Positions 1 through 8,379 of a DNA stretch of 64,000 bases are shown here, piece by piece. The stretch's first letter is position 1. The number at the start of each line of letters is the position of its first letter. The notes beneath the pieces are model-generated. The model had not been told where the DNA came from. It saw only the letters and a program-made list of their open reading frames with translations, and did not search any database. Location of the stretch: positions 372,001 through 436,000 of the forward strand of contig JACKKD010000001.1 of NCBI GenBank assembly GCA_020637675.1. The letters run 5' to 3'. The DNA is from Paracoccaceae bacterium (lineage in GTDB: Bacteria; Pseudomonadota; Alphaproteobacteria; Rhodobacterales; Rhodobacteraceae). Made by a program: the position numbers and the translations under genes.

Positions 1-575
1 ATCTCGCCGCTCGTCCGGATGACGAGATCGGGGTCGGGCAGGTCGCCGGTATCGAGCCGCCGGCCAAAGGCGGCCTCGTCGATCTCATCCGGCCGGATCC
101 GGCCTGCCGCCACGTCCTCGGCCAGCGCGCGCGCGGCGCGCGCAAGCTCGTCGCGGCCGCCGTAGTTGATGGCGACGGTCAGGTGCAGCCGGTCGTTGTC
201 CTTCGTCCGCGCCTCGATCCCGGCCATCAGCTTCTGAAGCTTCTTGTCCAGCCGCTCGCGCCCGCCGATGAACCGCAGGCGCACGCCCTCGGCCGACAGC
301 CTCTGCGCCTCGGACTGGATGTAGCGCGCGAAGATCGTCATGAGGCCGATGACCTCTTCGGTCGAACGCTTCCAGTTCTCCGTCGAGAAGGCGTAGAGCG
401 TGAGGTAGCGAATGCCGAGCCCCGGCGCGGCTTCGACGATGGAGCGCACGCGCTCCGCCCCCCGGCGGTGGCCGACGAGCCGCGGCCAGCCGCGCGCGGT
501 CGCCCAGCGCCCGTTGCCGTCCATGATTATGGCGACATGAGCCGGGCTTTCTCCCGTGATGTCCTTCGCGGCCAT
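1..575 (-). CDS. uppS: Isoprenyl transferase / undecaprenyl diphosphate synthase, C-terminus cut by window edge
   Basis: Cis-prenyltransferase that condenses isopentenyl diphosphate units into undecaprenyl diphosphate, the lipid carrier for peptidoglycan and polysaccharide precursors. The minus-strand frame starts at ATG 575 (MAAKDITGESPAHVAII) and shows the family motif IMDGNGRWA, with the catalytic Asp, near residue 17. Further in come FSTENW and, at the cut end, DLVIRTSGE, the conserved C-terminal substrate-binding block. About 191 codons are visible of the usual 230-250, so the 3' end lies outside the window. It is last of the visible pyrH-frr-uppS run; cdsA commonly follows in related genomes. 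The identification rests on motifs plus conserved gene order. Confidence 0.95.
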   Translation of the reverse strand, partial: MAAKDITGESPAHVAIIMDGNGRWATARGWPRLVGHRRGAERVRSIVEAAPGLGIRYLTLYAFSTENWKRSTEEVIGLMTIFARYIQSEAQRLSAEGVRLRFIGGRERLDKKLQKLMAGIEARTKDNDRLHLTVAINYGGRDELARAARALAEDVAAGRIRPDEIDEAAFGRRLDTGDLPDPDLVIRTSGE

Positions 576-631
576 TGGCCCTCTGCCCTTTCCGCCCCCG
601 GAAGCGCCGGTCTGCCCGGCGCGCGGCCCTC

Positions 632-1195
632 TCAGACCTGCATGATCTCTGCCTGCTTGCCTTCCAGTGCCTTGTCAACGGCGGCGATGTAGCGGTCGGT
701 CAGTGCCTGGATCTCGTCGTGCCAGAACTTCTGATCATCCTCGCTCATGCCGTCGCCCTTCGCCTTCTTGATCTGGTCCATCCCGTCGCGGCGGACGTTG
801 CGCACGGCCACGCGCGCATGTTCGGCGTACTGGGCCGCGACGCGGGTCAGTTCGCGCCGGCGCTCCTCGTTCAACTCCGGGATCGGCAGCATGATGATCG
901 TGCCGTTGAGCTGCGGGTTGATGCCGAGCCCGCTGTCGCGGATCGCCTTTTCCACCTTCGAGACCAGCGCCTTGTCCCAGACGTTGATCGTCACCATGCG
1001 CGGCTCGGGCACGTTGATCGTGCCGACCTGGTTGACCGGCGTCAGCGCGCCGTAGGCATCGACCATGATCGGCTCCACCATGGTGGCCGAGGCACGGCCG
1101 GTGCGAAGCGTGCCGAATTCATGGCGAAGCGAGGTCATGGCCCCTTCCATCCGCCGCTCCAGATCGTCGATGTCGATGTCGATGTCGTCGGACAT
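632..1195 (-). CDS. frr: Ribosome recycling factor
   Basis: RRF splits post-termination 70S ribosomes together with EF-G. The product is 187 residues, the normal family length, when started at MSDDIDIDIDDLERRM (ATG 1195); a further in-frame extension to 1279 has no family counterpart. Recognisable blocks are LRTGRASATMVEPIMVDAYG, then INPQLNGTIIMLPIPELNEE and the C-terminal VRRDGMDQIKKAKGDG. It lies between pyrH (upstream on the same strand, 109 bp gap) and uppS, the classical bacterial order. Confidence 0.97.
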   Translation of the reverse strand: MSDDIDIDIDDLERRMEGAMTSLRHEFGTLRTGRASATMVEPIMVDAYGALTPVNQVGTINVPEPRMVTINVWDKALVSKVEKAIRDSGLGINPQLNGTIIMLPIPELNEERRRELTRVAAQYAEHARVAVRNVRRDGMDQIKKAKGDGMSEDDQKFWHDEIQALTDRYIAAVDKALEGKQAEIMQV

Positions 1196-1304
1196 GGGTC
1201 TTTCCGTCATTTTCCCGGCGTTTTCCGGGGTCGCCACTTGCGCGTCTGGCCGTTCAGCCTTCGCCCGGCCCTTTAGCACGAAAGCCGTAAACGGCGATAG
1301 GATT

Positions 1305-2036
1305 TCAACCGCCGACGAGCGTGTAAGTTCCGTTTCCGGCGAGGATGCCCCGGAATCCGCCCGGCTCGTCGAGCGAGAAGACGATGATCGGCAGCCGGTT
1401 GTCGCGGGCGAGCGCGATGGCGGAGGCGTCCATGACGCCGAGGTGCTTCTGCAGCACCTCGTCGTAGCTCACGGTGTCGTATCGCCGGGCGTCGGGGAAC
1501 TTCTTGGGGTCCTTGTCGTAGACACCATCGACCTTGGTGCCCTTGAAGATGGCCTCGCAGTTCATCTCGTTGGCGCGCAGCGTCGCGGCCGTGTCGGTGG
1601 TGAAATAGGGGTTGCCGGTGCCGGCCGCGAAGATGCAGACGCGCTTCTTCTCGAGGTGCCGGACGGCACGGCGCCGGATGTAGGGTTCGCAGACCTGATC
1701 CATCGGGATGGCCGAGATGACGCGGGTGAAGACGCCGAGCGCCTCGAGCGCCGCCTGCATGGCGAGTGCGTTCATCACCGTGGCGAGCATTCCCATGTAG
1801 TCGGCCGTCGTCCGCTCCATCCCCTGGGCGGAGCCTTGCAGCCCGCGGAAGATGTTGCCGCCGCCGATCACCATGCAGATCTCGACGCCGAGGTCGTGGA
1901 CGGTCTTCACCTCGGCCGCGATGCGGGCGACCGTCGGGGGATGCAGGCCGTAGCCCTGGTCGCCCATCAGCGCCTCGCCGGAGATCTTCAGAAGGACGCG
2001 CTTGTACTTGACCTTGGGTTCTTCCGCCCCATCCAT
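1305..2036 (-). CDS. pyrH: UMP kinase
   Basis: Phosphorylates UMP to UDP in pyrimidine nucleotide synthesis; cytoplasmic hexamer of the amino-acid kinase fold. The chosen start, ATG 2036 (MDGAEEPKVKYKRV), gives 243 residues. Visible motifs are LLKISGEALMG at the N-terminus (phosphate binding), VIGGGNIFRG, and YFTTDTAATLRANEMNCEAI near residue 160. An upstream in-frame extension to 2102 would run into the miaA leader and is not needed. First gene of the pyrH-frr-uppS block and divergent from miaA. Confidence 0.96.
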   Translation of the reverse strand: MDGAEEPKVKYKRVLLKISGEALMGDQGYGLHPPTVARIAAEVKTVHDLGVEICMVIGGGNIFRGLQGSAQGMERTTADYMGMLATVMNALAMQAALEALGVFTRVISAIPMDQVCEPYIRRRAVRHLEKKRVCIFAAGTGNPYFTTDTAATLRANEMNCEAIFKGTKVDGVYDKDPKKFPDARRYDTVSYDEVLQKHLGVMDASAIALARDNRLPIIVFSLDEPGGFRGILAGNGTYTLVGG

Positions 2037-2134
2037 GCCGCTGCTCCGCTTGCCGCCTTCTCGATTGCGGCGCAAGATGGCGGAAATCGGCGGCGGGTTC
2101 AACCACGGTCGGCGGGATTCCCGCTGACCTTGGG

Positions 2135-3046
2135 TTGGGTGTACGCCGGCGCGCAGGAACGGACGGGACGCTGGACTTCATCGCCGATATCGACCCCGGC
2201 CGACCGGTGCTGATCGCCGGGCCGACCGCATCCGGAAAGTCGGCGCTGGCCCTCGCCATCGCCGAGGCGCAGGGCGGCGTCGTCGTCAACGCGGACGCGC
2301 TGCAGGTGTGGTCCTGCTGGCGCATCCTGTCCGCCCGCCCCTCGCCCGCCGAGGAGGCGCGCGCGCCCCATCGCCTCTACGGCCATGTCGCGCCGGACGC
2401 CGACTATTCCGTCGGTCACTGGCTGCGCGAGGTGGCGCCGCTCCTCGCGGGGCCGCAACGCCCGATCATCGCCGGCGGCACCGGCCTCTATCTCAGCGCC
2501 CTGACCGAGGGACTGGCCGATATCCCCGATGTGCCGCCCGAGGTTCGGGCCGAGGCCGACGCGACGATGGCCTTGCGCGGGCCCGAGGCGCTTCTGGCCG
2601 AACTCGACGAAGCGACGGCGGCGCGGATCGACCGGCGGAACCCCGCCCGCATCCAGCGGGCCTGGGAGGTGCTCAGGGCGACAGGGCGCGGCCTCGCGGA
2701 CTGGCAGGCGGAGACCGGCCCGCCTCTCCTGCCGCGCGCAGCGGCGACGGCGCTGGTGCTCGATGCCGACCGCGACTGGCTGGCGATGCGCATCGACCGC
2801 CGGTTCGAGGCGATGCTGGCGGAGGGCGCCCTCGACGAGGTACGCGCCGTGCTCGACCGCTGGGATCCAGCAGCACTCTGGGCAAGGGCGATCGGCGCGC
2901 CGGAACTCGTCGCACACCTCAGGGGAGAGCTGTCGCTGACCGAAGCCACCCGGCGCGCCCAGGCGGCGAGCCGCCAGTACGCCAAGCGCCAGCGGACCTG
3001 GTTTCGCGCCCGGATGCGGGGCTGGAACTGGAGGCAGGTGCCGTGA
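2135..3046 (+). CDS. miaA: tRNA dimethylallyltransferase
   Basis: Transfers a dimethylallyl group to N6 of A37 in tRNAs that read UNN codons. The P-loop GPTASGKSALAL is at about residues 29-40; a nucleotide/tRNA-binding block GGTGLYLSALTEGL and the C-terminal ARAIGAPELVAHLRGEL with SRQYAKRQRTWFR follow. The start is uncertain: a TTG at 2135 is the only start codon of the usual three that leaves a full N-terminus, giving 303 residues, within the family range. Divergent from pyrH, with about 100 bp between the two starts. Confidence 0.93.
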   Translation: MGVRRRAGTDGTLDFIADIDPGRPVLIAGPTASGKSALALAIAEAQGGVVVNADALQVWSCWRILSARPSPAEEARAPHRLYGHVAPDADYSVGHWLREVAPLLAGPQRPIIAGGTGLYLSALTEGLADIPDVPPEVRAEADATMALRGPEALLAELDEATAARIDRRNPARIQRAWEVLRATGRGLADWQAETGPPLLPRAAATALVLDADRDWLAMRIDRRFEAMLAEGALDEVRAVLDRWDPAALWARAIGAPELVAHLRGELSLTEATRRAQAASRQYAKRQRTWFRARMRGWNWRQVP

Positions 3047-3182
3047 CGGATGCGCCACGCCCCGCCGATCCTCATGATTCCGCATATTTTTCCCTTGGGG
3101 TTTGCCGGCCGGCTCTCTAATATCCCGCTCGCCAATCCCCCTGCCCTGCGCCATCGCCCGGGCGAGACCCAAGGAACCGCCC

Positions 3183-4139
3183 GTGAAGCTTTTTTCCGGC
3201 ACGCCCCTGTCGCAGTTCTCCGACCGACCGGCGGAACCCCAGGCGCCGGAGGCGGCTGGAGGCGCGAAACCCGAAGGCCGCAAGACGGCCGCCTCCAAGG
3301 GCGCGCCCAAGGCCGGTGCACCTGTGGCCCGTGCGCTTCCTGCCATTCCCGAGGCCCCGGCGACGACACCGGTGCGGGTCGTGCCGCTTGCCCGGCTCGC
3401 GGCCGGCGGGCGCTGGCGGATCGAGGCGATGCGCTCGATCTCCGAGCCGCTGCTCCTGTGGTTCACCCGCGGTCAGGGCCGGATCACCGTGGGCGGCGTG
3501 ACCCGCGGCTACGGCGCCCACAACGCCGTATTCATTCCCGCCGGCACGATGTACGGCTACGAGGCCGGTCCGCAGTCCTATGGCAACGCTGTCTTCTTCG
3601 GTCGCGGCTGCACGCTCGACCTGCCGGCGGTGCCGCTCCACCTCAGGGTGCGCGAGGTCGGCCCTCAGGCGGAACTCTCCGGCCTGATCGACAACATCCA
3701 GCGCGAACTGGAAAGCGGAAGGCCGGGCGCCGAGCGCGCGGCGCGCCATCACCTCGGGCTTCTCGGCGTCTGGCTGGAACGAAATGGCGAGACCGCTCTG
3801 GACGGCAAGAAACCCGATGCCGCCCGCCGGCTCGCCGCGCGCTATACCGAGCTTCTGGAGGGCGAGTTCCGCTCGGGCAAGGGCGTGTCCGACTACGCCC
3901 GGGCGCTCGGCGTGACGCCCACGCATCTCACGCGCGTCTGCAACCAGACCTGCGGCCGCTCCGCCTCCGATCTTCTCCACGACCGGGTGATCTTCGAGGC
4001 GCGGATGATGCTCAGCGAGACCAGGCTGCCCATTGCCCGCATCGCGGAGGCGCTCGGCTTCACCTCGGCGGCCTATTTCACCCGCGCCTTCCAGCACCGC
4101 GCCGGAAAGACGCCCTCGGCCTTCCGCCGTGCGGGTTGA
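3183..4139 (+). CDS. AraC-family transcriptional regulator
   Basis: A 318-residue regulator with a cupin-like N-terminal sensing half and a C-terminal AraC/XylS double helix-turn-helix. The DNA-binding part runs from about residue 215 (VSDYARALGVTPTHLTRVCN) to the second helix region IARIAEALGFTSAAYFTRAF, ending in the usual GKTPSAFRR. GTG 3183 is preferred because AAGGA lies about 8 bases upstream. Residues 15-70 are rich in Ala, Pro, Lys and Gly, a flexible leader. It lies 175 bp before the ABC transporter operon on the same strand, so it may control it; that is inference from position. Confidence 0.88.
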   Translation: MKLFSGTPLSQFSDRPAEPQAPEAAGGAKPEGRKTAASKGAPKAGAPVARALPAIPEAPATTPVRVVPLARLAAGGRWRIEAMRSISEPLLLWFTRGQGRITVGGVTRGYGAHNAVFIPAGTMYGYEAGPQSYGNAVFFGRGCTLDLPAVPLHLRVREVGPQAELSGLIDNIQRELESGRPGAERAARHHLGLLGVWLERNGETALDGKKPDAARRLAARYTELLEGEFRSGKGVSDYARALGVTPTHLTRVCNQTCGRSASDLLHDRVIFEARMMLSETRLPIARIAEALGFTSAAYFTRAFQHRAGKTPSAFRRAG

Positions 4140-4182
4140 TCCGCGGGCGGCACCCCGTTAAGAATGACGTAAACGTGCCGCG

Positions 4183-4201
4183 AATGCCGTTTTCAGGCAT
4201 T
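4183..4201. promoter_or_regulatory. Inverted repeat upstream of the first ABC operon
   Basis: AATGCC (4183-4188) and GGCATT (4196-4201) form a perfect 6-bp inverted repeat with a 7-base spacer, about 115 bp before the binding-protein start. No T-run follows, so an operator is more likely than a terminator. The neighbouring AraC-type regulator is a possible ligand, although AraC proteins usually bind direct repeats. Confidence 0.3.
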
Positions 4202-4314
4202 GACGGGTGCGCCAAATCGGTGCGCATATGCCCGGGCAAGCAGGTGCATGCGCAAAGAGACGCCGGTCCACCGGCGCGACAACAAGATACGTCACTTCAC
4301 AGGGAGACGAAGCG

Positions 4315-5964
4315 ATGACCCAACACCACATGCCCGCACGGATTCACCCGGCGGCACTCAGCTATGCCGCCGAAGTCGCCGCCGGAACGATGAGCCGGCG
4401 CGAGTTCCTGACCCGGGCCTCGGCGCTTGGCGTCGCCAGCGCCACGGCCTACGGCCTCCTGGGTCTTGACGCGCCGGCCCGCGCGCAGGAAACGCCGGTT
4501 GCCGGCGGCACGCTCCGGATGCAGATGGAAACGCGCGCCCAGAAGGACCCGCGCACCTGGGACTGGTCGGAACTGGCGAACTTCGGCCGCGGCTGGCTCG
4601 ACTACATGGTCGAGTACGAGATCGACGGCTCGATCAGGGGCATGTTGCTCGAAAGCTGGGAAATCAACGACAACGCCACGGAATACACGCTGAAGGTGCG
4701 CCAGGGCGTGAAGTGGAACAACGGTGACGACTTCACGGCCGCCGATGTCGTCCACAACATCATGCGCTGGTGCGATGCCGGCGTGGAAGGCAATTCCATG
4801 GCCGCGCGGATGGGCGGGCTCGTGGACGAGAACACGAAGAAGGCGCGCGACGGCGCCATCACCCAGGTCGACGACCACACGGTGAAACTGACGCTGCCGG
4901 CGCCCGACATCACCATCATCGTCGGGATGGCCGACTATCCGGCCGCGGTCGTCCACCAGTCCTATGACAACGGCGACCCCTCCGCGAACCCGATCGGCAC
5001 CGGCGCCTACCTGCCGGAATCGAACGAGGTGGGGGTCAAGCAGGTCCTGGTCCGCAATCCCGACCATACCTGGTGGGGCACCGCAGTCTACGGCGGCCCG
5101 TATCTGGACCGGATCGAGTATATCGACCTCGGCACTGATCCCTCTGCCTTCCTTGCTGCGGCCGAAGCGGACGAGATCGACATCACCTACCGCACGGACG
5201 GCGACTTCGTCGAGGTCTTCGACGGGCTCGGCTGGCCGAAGTCCGAGGCGATCACCGCGGCGACGCTCGCCGTCCGGTTCAACCAGGATGCCGAACTCTA
5301 CAAGGACGTGAACGTCCGCAAGGCGCTGCAGACGGCCGTGGACAACGCGGTGGTGCTGGAACTCGGCTACGCCAACCTCGGCTCGGTCGCGGAAAATCAC
5401 CACGTCTGCCCGATCCACCCGGAATACGCCAAGCTGGACCCGCTTGTCGTCGATCCGGCGAAGGCCAAGGAGATGATCGACGCGGCCGGCCATGCCGAAA
5501 CCGAGTTCGAGCTCATCTCGCTCGACGACGGCTGGCAGGCGGCTTCCTGCGACGCGGTGGCGGCGCAGATCCGCGATGCCGGCATCAAGATCAAGCGGAC
5601 CATCCTGCCCGGCTCGACCTTCTGGAACGACTGGACGAAGTATCCGTTCTCTTCGACCGAATGGAACATGCGCCCGCTCGGCGTCCAGATCCTCGCGCTG
5701 GCCTACAAGTCCGGCGTGGCCTGGAACGAGACGGCCTTTGCGAACGCCGAGTTCGACACACTCCTGTCGGAAGCCATGTCCATCGCGGATGCCGACAAGC
5801 GGCGCGAGGTCATGGCCAAGCTCGAGAAGATCATGCAGGACGAAGGCGTTCTCATCCAGCCCTACTGGCGGTCGATCTATCGCCACTACAAGGAGAACGT
5901 GAAGGGCGCGGACATGCACCCGACCTTCGAGCATCACCACTACAAGTGGTGGCTCGCCGCCTGA
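4315..5964 (+). CDS. ABC transporter substrate-binding protein, family 5 (peptide/nickel type)
   Basis: Periplasmic binding protein of a peptide-type ABC importer, 549 residues, normal for SBP family 5. The start is ATG 4315, preceded by AGGGAG. A Tat signal is visible at about residues 22-50: SRREFLTRASALGVASATAY, a hydrophobic run, then ARAQE. The mature part opens with VAGGTLRMQMETRAQ and contains YTLKVRQGVKWNNGDDFTAADV, the family signature. It leads an operon with two permeases, a fused ATPase and an agmatinase-like enzyme. The ligand is unknown; the ureohydrolase at the end suggests a guanidino or other nitrogen-rich solute (inference). Confidence 0.9.
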   Translation: MTQHHMPARIHPAALSYAAEVAAGTMSRREFLTRASALGVASATAYGLLGLDAPARAQETPVAGGTLRMQMETRAQKDPRTWDWSELANFGRGWLDYMVEYEIDGSIRGMLLESWEINDNATEYTLKVRQGVKWNNGDDFTAADVVHNIMRWCDAGVEGNSMAARMGGLVDENTKKARDGAITQVDDHTVKLTLPAPDITIIVGMADYPAAVVHQSYDNGDPSANPIGTGAYLPESNEVGVKQVLVRNPDHTWWGTAVYGGPYLDRIEYIDLGTDPSAFLAAAEADEIDITYRTDGDFVEVFDGLGWPKSEAITAATLAVRFNQDAELYKDVNVRKALQTAVDNAVVLELGYANLGSVAENHHVCPIHPEYAKLDPLVVDPAKAKEMIDAAGHAETEFELISLDDGWQAASCDAVAAQIRDAGIKIKRTILPGSTFWNDWTKYPFSSTEWNMRPLGVQILALAYKSGVAWNETAFANAEFDTLLSEAMSIADADKRREVMAKLEKIMQDEGVLIQPYWRSIYRHYKENVKGADMHPTFEHHHYKWWLAA

Positions 5965-5977
5965 TCCGGCCGAAACC

Positions 5978-6000
5978 GGGGCGCGCCGACTGCGCGCCCC
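5978..6000 (+). terminator. GC-rich hairpin after the binding-protein gene
   Basis: GGGGCGCGC (5978-5986) pairs perfectly with GCGCGCCCC (5992-6000) across a 5-base loop, 14 bases after the stop codon. No T-tract follows, and the downstream permease gene is in the same operon. It is more likely an mRNA-stabilising or attenuating element that keeps binding protein in excess over membrane subunits than a full stop. Confidence 0.5.
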
Positions 6001-6068
6001 TCGCGGCTTCACCCGGCTCCCCCGCGTACCTGCCCCCGACCCGGGCGGACGGACGGACGAGGTAGACC

Positions 6069-7112
6069 ATGGCCCTGTTTCTGATGCGGCGCGTCCTGAC
6101 GATGGTGCTGACTGCACTCTGTCTGACGTTCGTCGTCTTCTTCCTCACCAACCTGCCGCCGAACCTCGAAAAGCTCGCCAAGTCCGAGGCCGGCAGCCGC
6201 ATCTCGGACGCCGAGGTCGCGAGCTGGCTCGAAAAGAACGGCCATGGCCGACCGCTCCTCGTCCGCTACGGCGAATGGCTGGGCGTCGTGCCCGGCTGGA
6301 CCCGGGAGGAGGACGGCAAGGCGACCGGCCGCTGTCTCACCCCCGGCGTCGATCCGGCCGAAGCGCCGCGCTTCTGCGGCGTCCTGCAGGGCAACTGGGG
6401 CTACTCCAGCTTCTTCAAGGCGCCGGTCGGAGAGAAGCTCCGCTATCACCTCAGTCTAACCGGTGTGCTGATGTTCTGGGTCATCGTGCTGATGGTGCCC
6501 GCCTCGCTCCTCATCGGCGTCCTCGCGGGGATGCGCGAGGGATCGAAGCTCGACCGCTCGCTCTCCACCTTCTCGATCGCCTCCACGGCCACGCCGGAGT
6601 ACGTTTCGGGCGTCATCCTCATCTTCGTCTTCGCGTCGTCGGCGGTCGGGCTGAAGTGGTTCAAGGGCACCGCCACCGCCGCGATGGACGGCGTGACCTT
6701 CGACAATTTCTTCCTGCCGGTCCTGACCATCGCACTCTACGGCGTCGGCTACATCGCCCGGATGACCCGCGCCTCGATGACCGAGGTGATGACGGCCCAG
6801 TACATCCGCACCGCGCGGCTCAAGGGCGTGTCGTTCGGGGGCGTCGTGATGAAGCACGCGCTCAGGAACGCGCTCATCGCGCCCTTCACGGTGATCATGC
6901 TGCAGTTTCCGTGGCTCCTGAACGGCGTCGTCATCGTCGAGACGCTGTTCAACTACAAGGGCTTCGGCTGGACACTGGTGCAGGCGGCGGGCAACAACGA
7001 CATCCAGCTCCTCCTCGGCTGCTCGGTCGTGGCCGTGGCCGTCGTTCTCGTTACGCAGCTCATCTCCGACGTGGGCTACGTCTTCCTCAACCCCCGCATC
7101 AGGATCAGCTGA
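6069..7112 (+). CDS. ABC transporter permease (DppB type)
   Basis: Inner-membrane subunit of 347 residues. The start is ATG 6069 with GAGG about 8 bases upstream. The N-terminal transmembrane helix LMRRVLTMVLTALCLTFVVF is followed by a periplasmic insert of about 110 residues (GEWLGVVPGWTREEDG), longer than in classical DppB. The cytoplasmic coupling motif is RTARLKGVSFGGVVMKHALRNALIAP. Second gene of the first ABC operon, with only 1 base between it and the next permease. Confidence 0.93.
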   Translation: MALFLMRRVLTMVLTALCLTFVVFFLTNLPPNLEKLAKSEAGSRISDAEVASWLEKNGHGRPLLVRYGEWLGVVPGWTREEDGKATGRCLTPGVDPAEAPRFCGVLQGNWGYSSFFKAPVGEKLRYHLSLTGVLMFWVIVLMVPASLLIGVLAGMREGSKLDRSLSTFSIASTATPEYVSGVILIFVFASSAVGLKWFKGTATAAMDGVTFDNFFLPVLTIALYGVGYIARMTRASMTEVMTAQYIRTARLKGVSFGGVVMKHALRNALIAPFTVIMLQFPWLLNGVVIVETLFNYKGFGWTLVQAAGNNDIQLLLGCSVVAVAVVLVTQLISDVGYVFLNPRIRIS

Positions 7113-7113
7113 C

Positions 7114-8289
7114 ATGGACGCCATTGGCTGGGGCACGATCCTGCTCACCCTCCTCCTGCGGTTCTGGCCGGTCTGGCTGGCGCTGGTGCTGACCTTCGCC
7201 GTCTCGGCCCGCTACCGGCGCCGGCTCGGCCTCTACGGACGGCTCTTCGACTCCACCATCGGCATGGTCGGCTTCGGCCTCGTCATGTTCTGGGTCTTCA
7301 CCGCCCTCTTCTCCGACCTCATCGTCACCCACGACGTGCTGAGCCAGATCAGCCAGATGAAGAACAAGCCGCCGGGCAGCGCCGTCCCGGACGGCACGGC
7401 CTGGTATCTCCTCGGCGGCGACCACCTCGGCCGCGACGTCTTCAGCCGCATGGTCGCCGGGAGCCGCATCGTCATCGCCATCGCCCCCCTCGCCACGCTC
7501 TTCGCCTTCATGGCGGGGATCACGCTCGGCCTGCCCGCGGGCTACTACGGCGGGCGGCTCGACACCGTGCTCTCCTTCCTCGCCAACCTGATCCTCGCGT
7601 TCCCGGTGATCCTGCTCTTCTACCTCCTCGTCACGCCGGAAATCGCGGCGACAGGCCTGCCGCAGTATCTCGCCATCGTGCTCTTCCTCTTCCCGCTCGT
7701 CTTCCTCGCGGTCCTCGTGAACTCGCGCTACTACGTGACGCCGGCCTTCCGCACGAAGGTCCTTGCGGTCATCCTCGTCCTCGGCGGCTACATCTACCTC
7801 GCGCTCGTCGGCGAGGCAGGGACGAAGGTCGCGCTTCTGCCCGAAGCTGCAGACATCATCCACGTGCCGGGCAATATCCTCATCGTCTTCGTCTCGGTCG
7901 TCTTCGTGAACGCGCCCACCGTCTTCCGCATCGTCCGGGGCATCACGCTCGACATCAAGACGCGCGACTATGTGGCGGCGGCCCAGACCCGGGGCGAACG
8001 GCCCTGGTACATCATGCTCTGGGAGATTCTGCCGAACGCCCGCGGTCCGCTCATCGTCGATTTCTGCCTCAGGATCGGCTACACGACGATCCTGCTCGGC
8101 ACGCTCGGCTTCTTCGGCCTCGGGCTTTCCCCCGAAAGCCCGGACTGGGGCTCGACGATCAACGCCGGGCGCAAGCTCCTCACCATCGCGCCGCACCCCG
8201 CGATCGTGCCCGCGATCGCGCTGATGAGCATGGTGCTCGGCCTCAACCTCCTCGCCGACGGTCTGCGCGAGGAAAGCCTGAAGGACTGA
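7114..8289 (+). CDS. ABC transporter permease (DppC type)
   Basis: Second membrane subunit, 391 residues. ATG 7114 follows the previous stop by one base. The region LGGDHLGRDVFSRMVAGSRI (about residues 100-119) is the DppC hallmark, and the coupling helix is in DYVAAAQTRGERPWYIMLWEI. A middle insert with extra hydrophobic segments (residues 185-250, around NSRYYVTPAFRTK) makes it longer than the usual 280-310 residues. It pairs with the DppB-type subunit. Confidence 0.93.
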   Translation: MDAIGWGTILLTLLLRFWPVWLALVLTFAVSARYRRRLGLYGRLFDSTIGMVGFGLVMFWVFTALFSDLIVTHDVLSQISQMKNKPPGSAVPDGTAWYLLGGDHLGRDVFSRMVAGSRIVIAIAPLATLFAFMAGITLGLPAGYYGGRLDTVLSFLANLILAFPVILLFYLLVTPEIAATGLPQYLAIVLFLFPLVFLAVLVNSRYYVTPAFRTKVLAVILVLGGYIYLALVGEAGTKVALLPEAADIIHVPGNILIVFVSVVFVNAPTVFRIVRGITLDIKTRDYVAAAQTRGERPWYIMLWEILPNARGPLIVDFCLRIGYTTILLGTLGFFGLGLSPESPDWGSTINAGRKLLTIAPHPAIVPAIALMSMVLGLNLLADGLREESLKD

Positions 8290-8379
8290 CAAGATGCGGC
8301 ACCCCTGCTTTCATCTTGCCGCAAATGCCGCGGGTGTCCGGGGGCAGATCCCCCCGCCCGACCCAAAGGGAGACAGGCC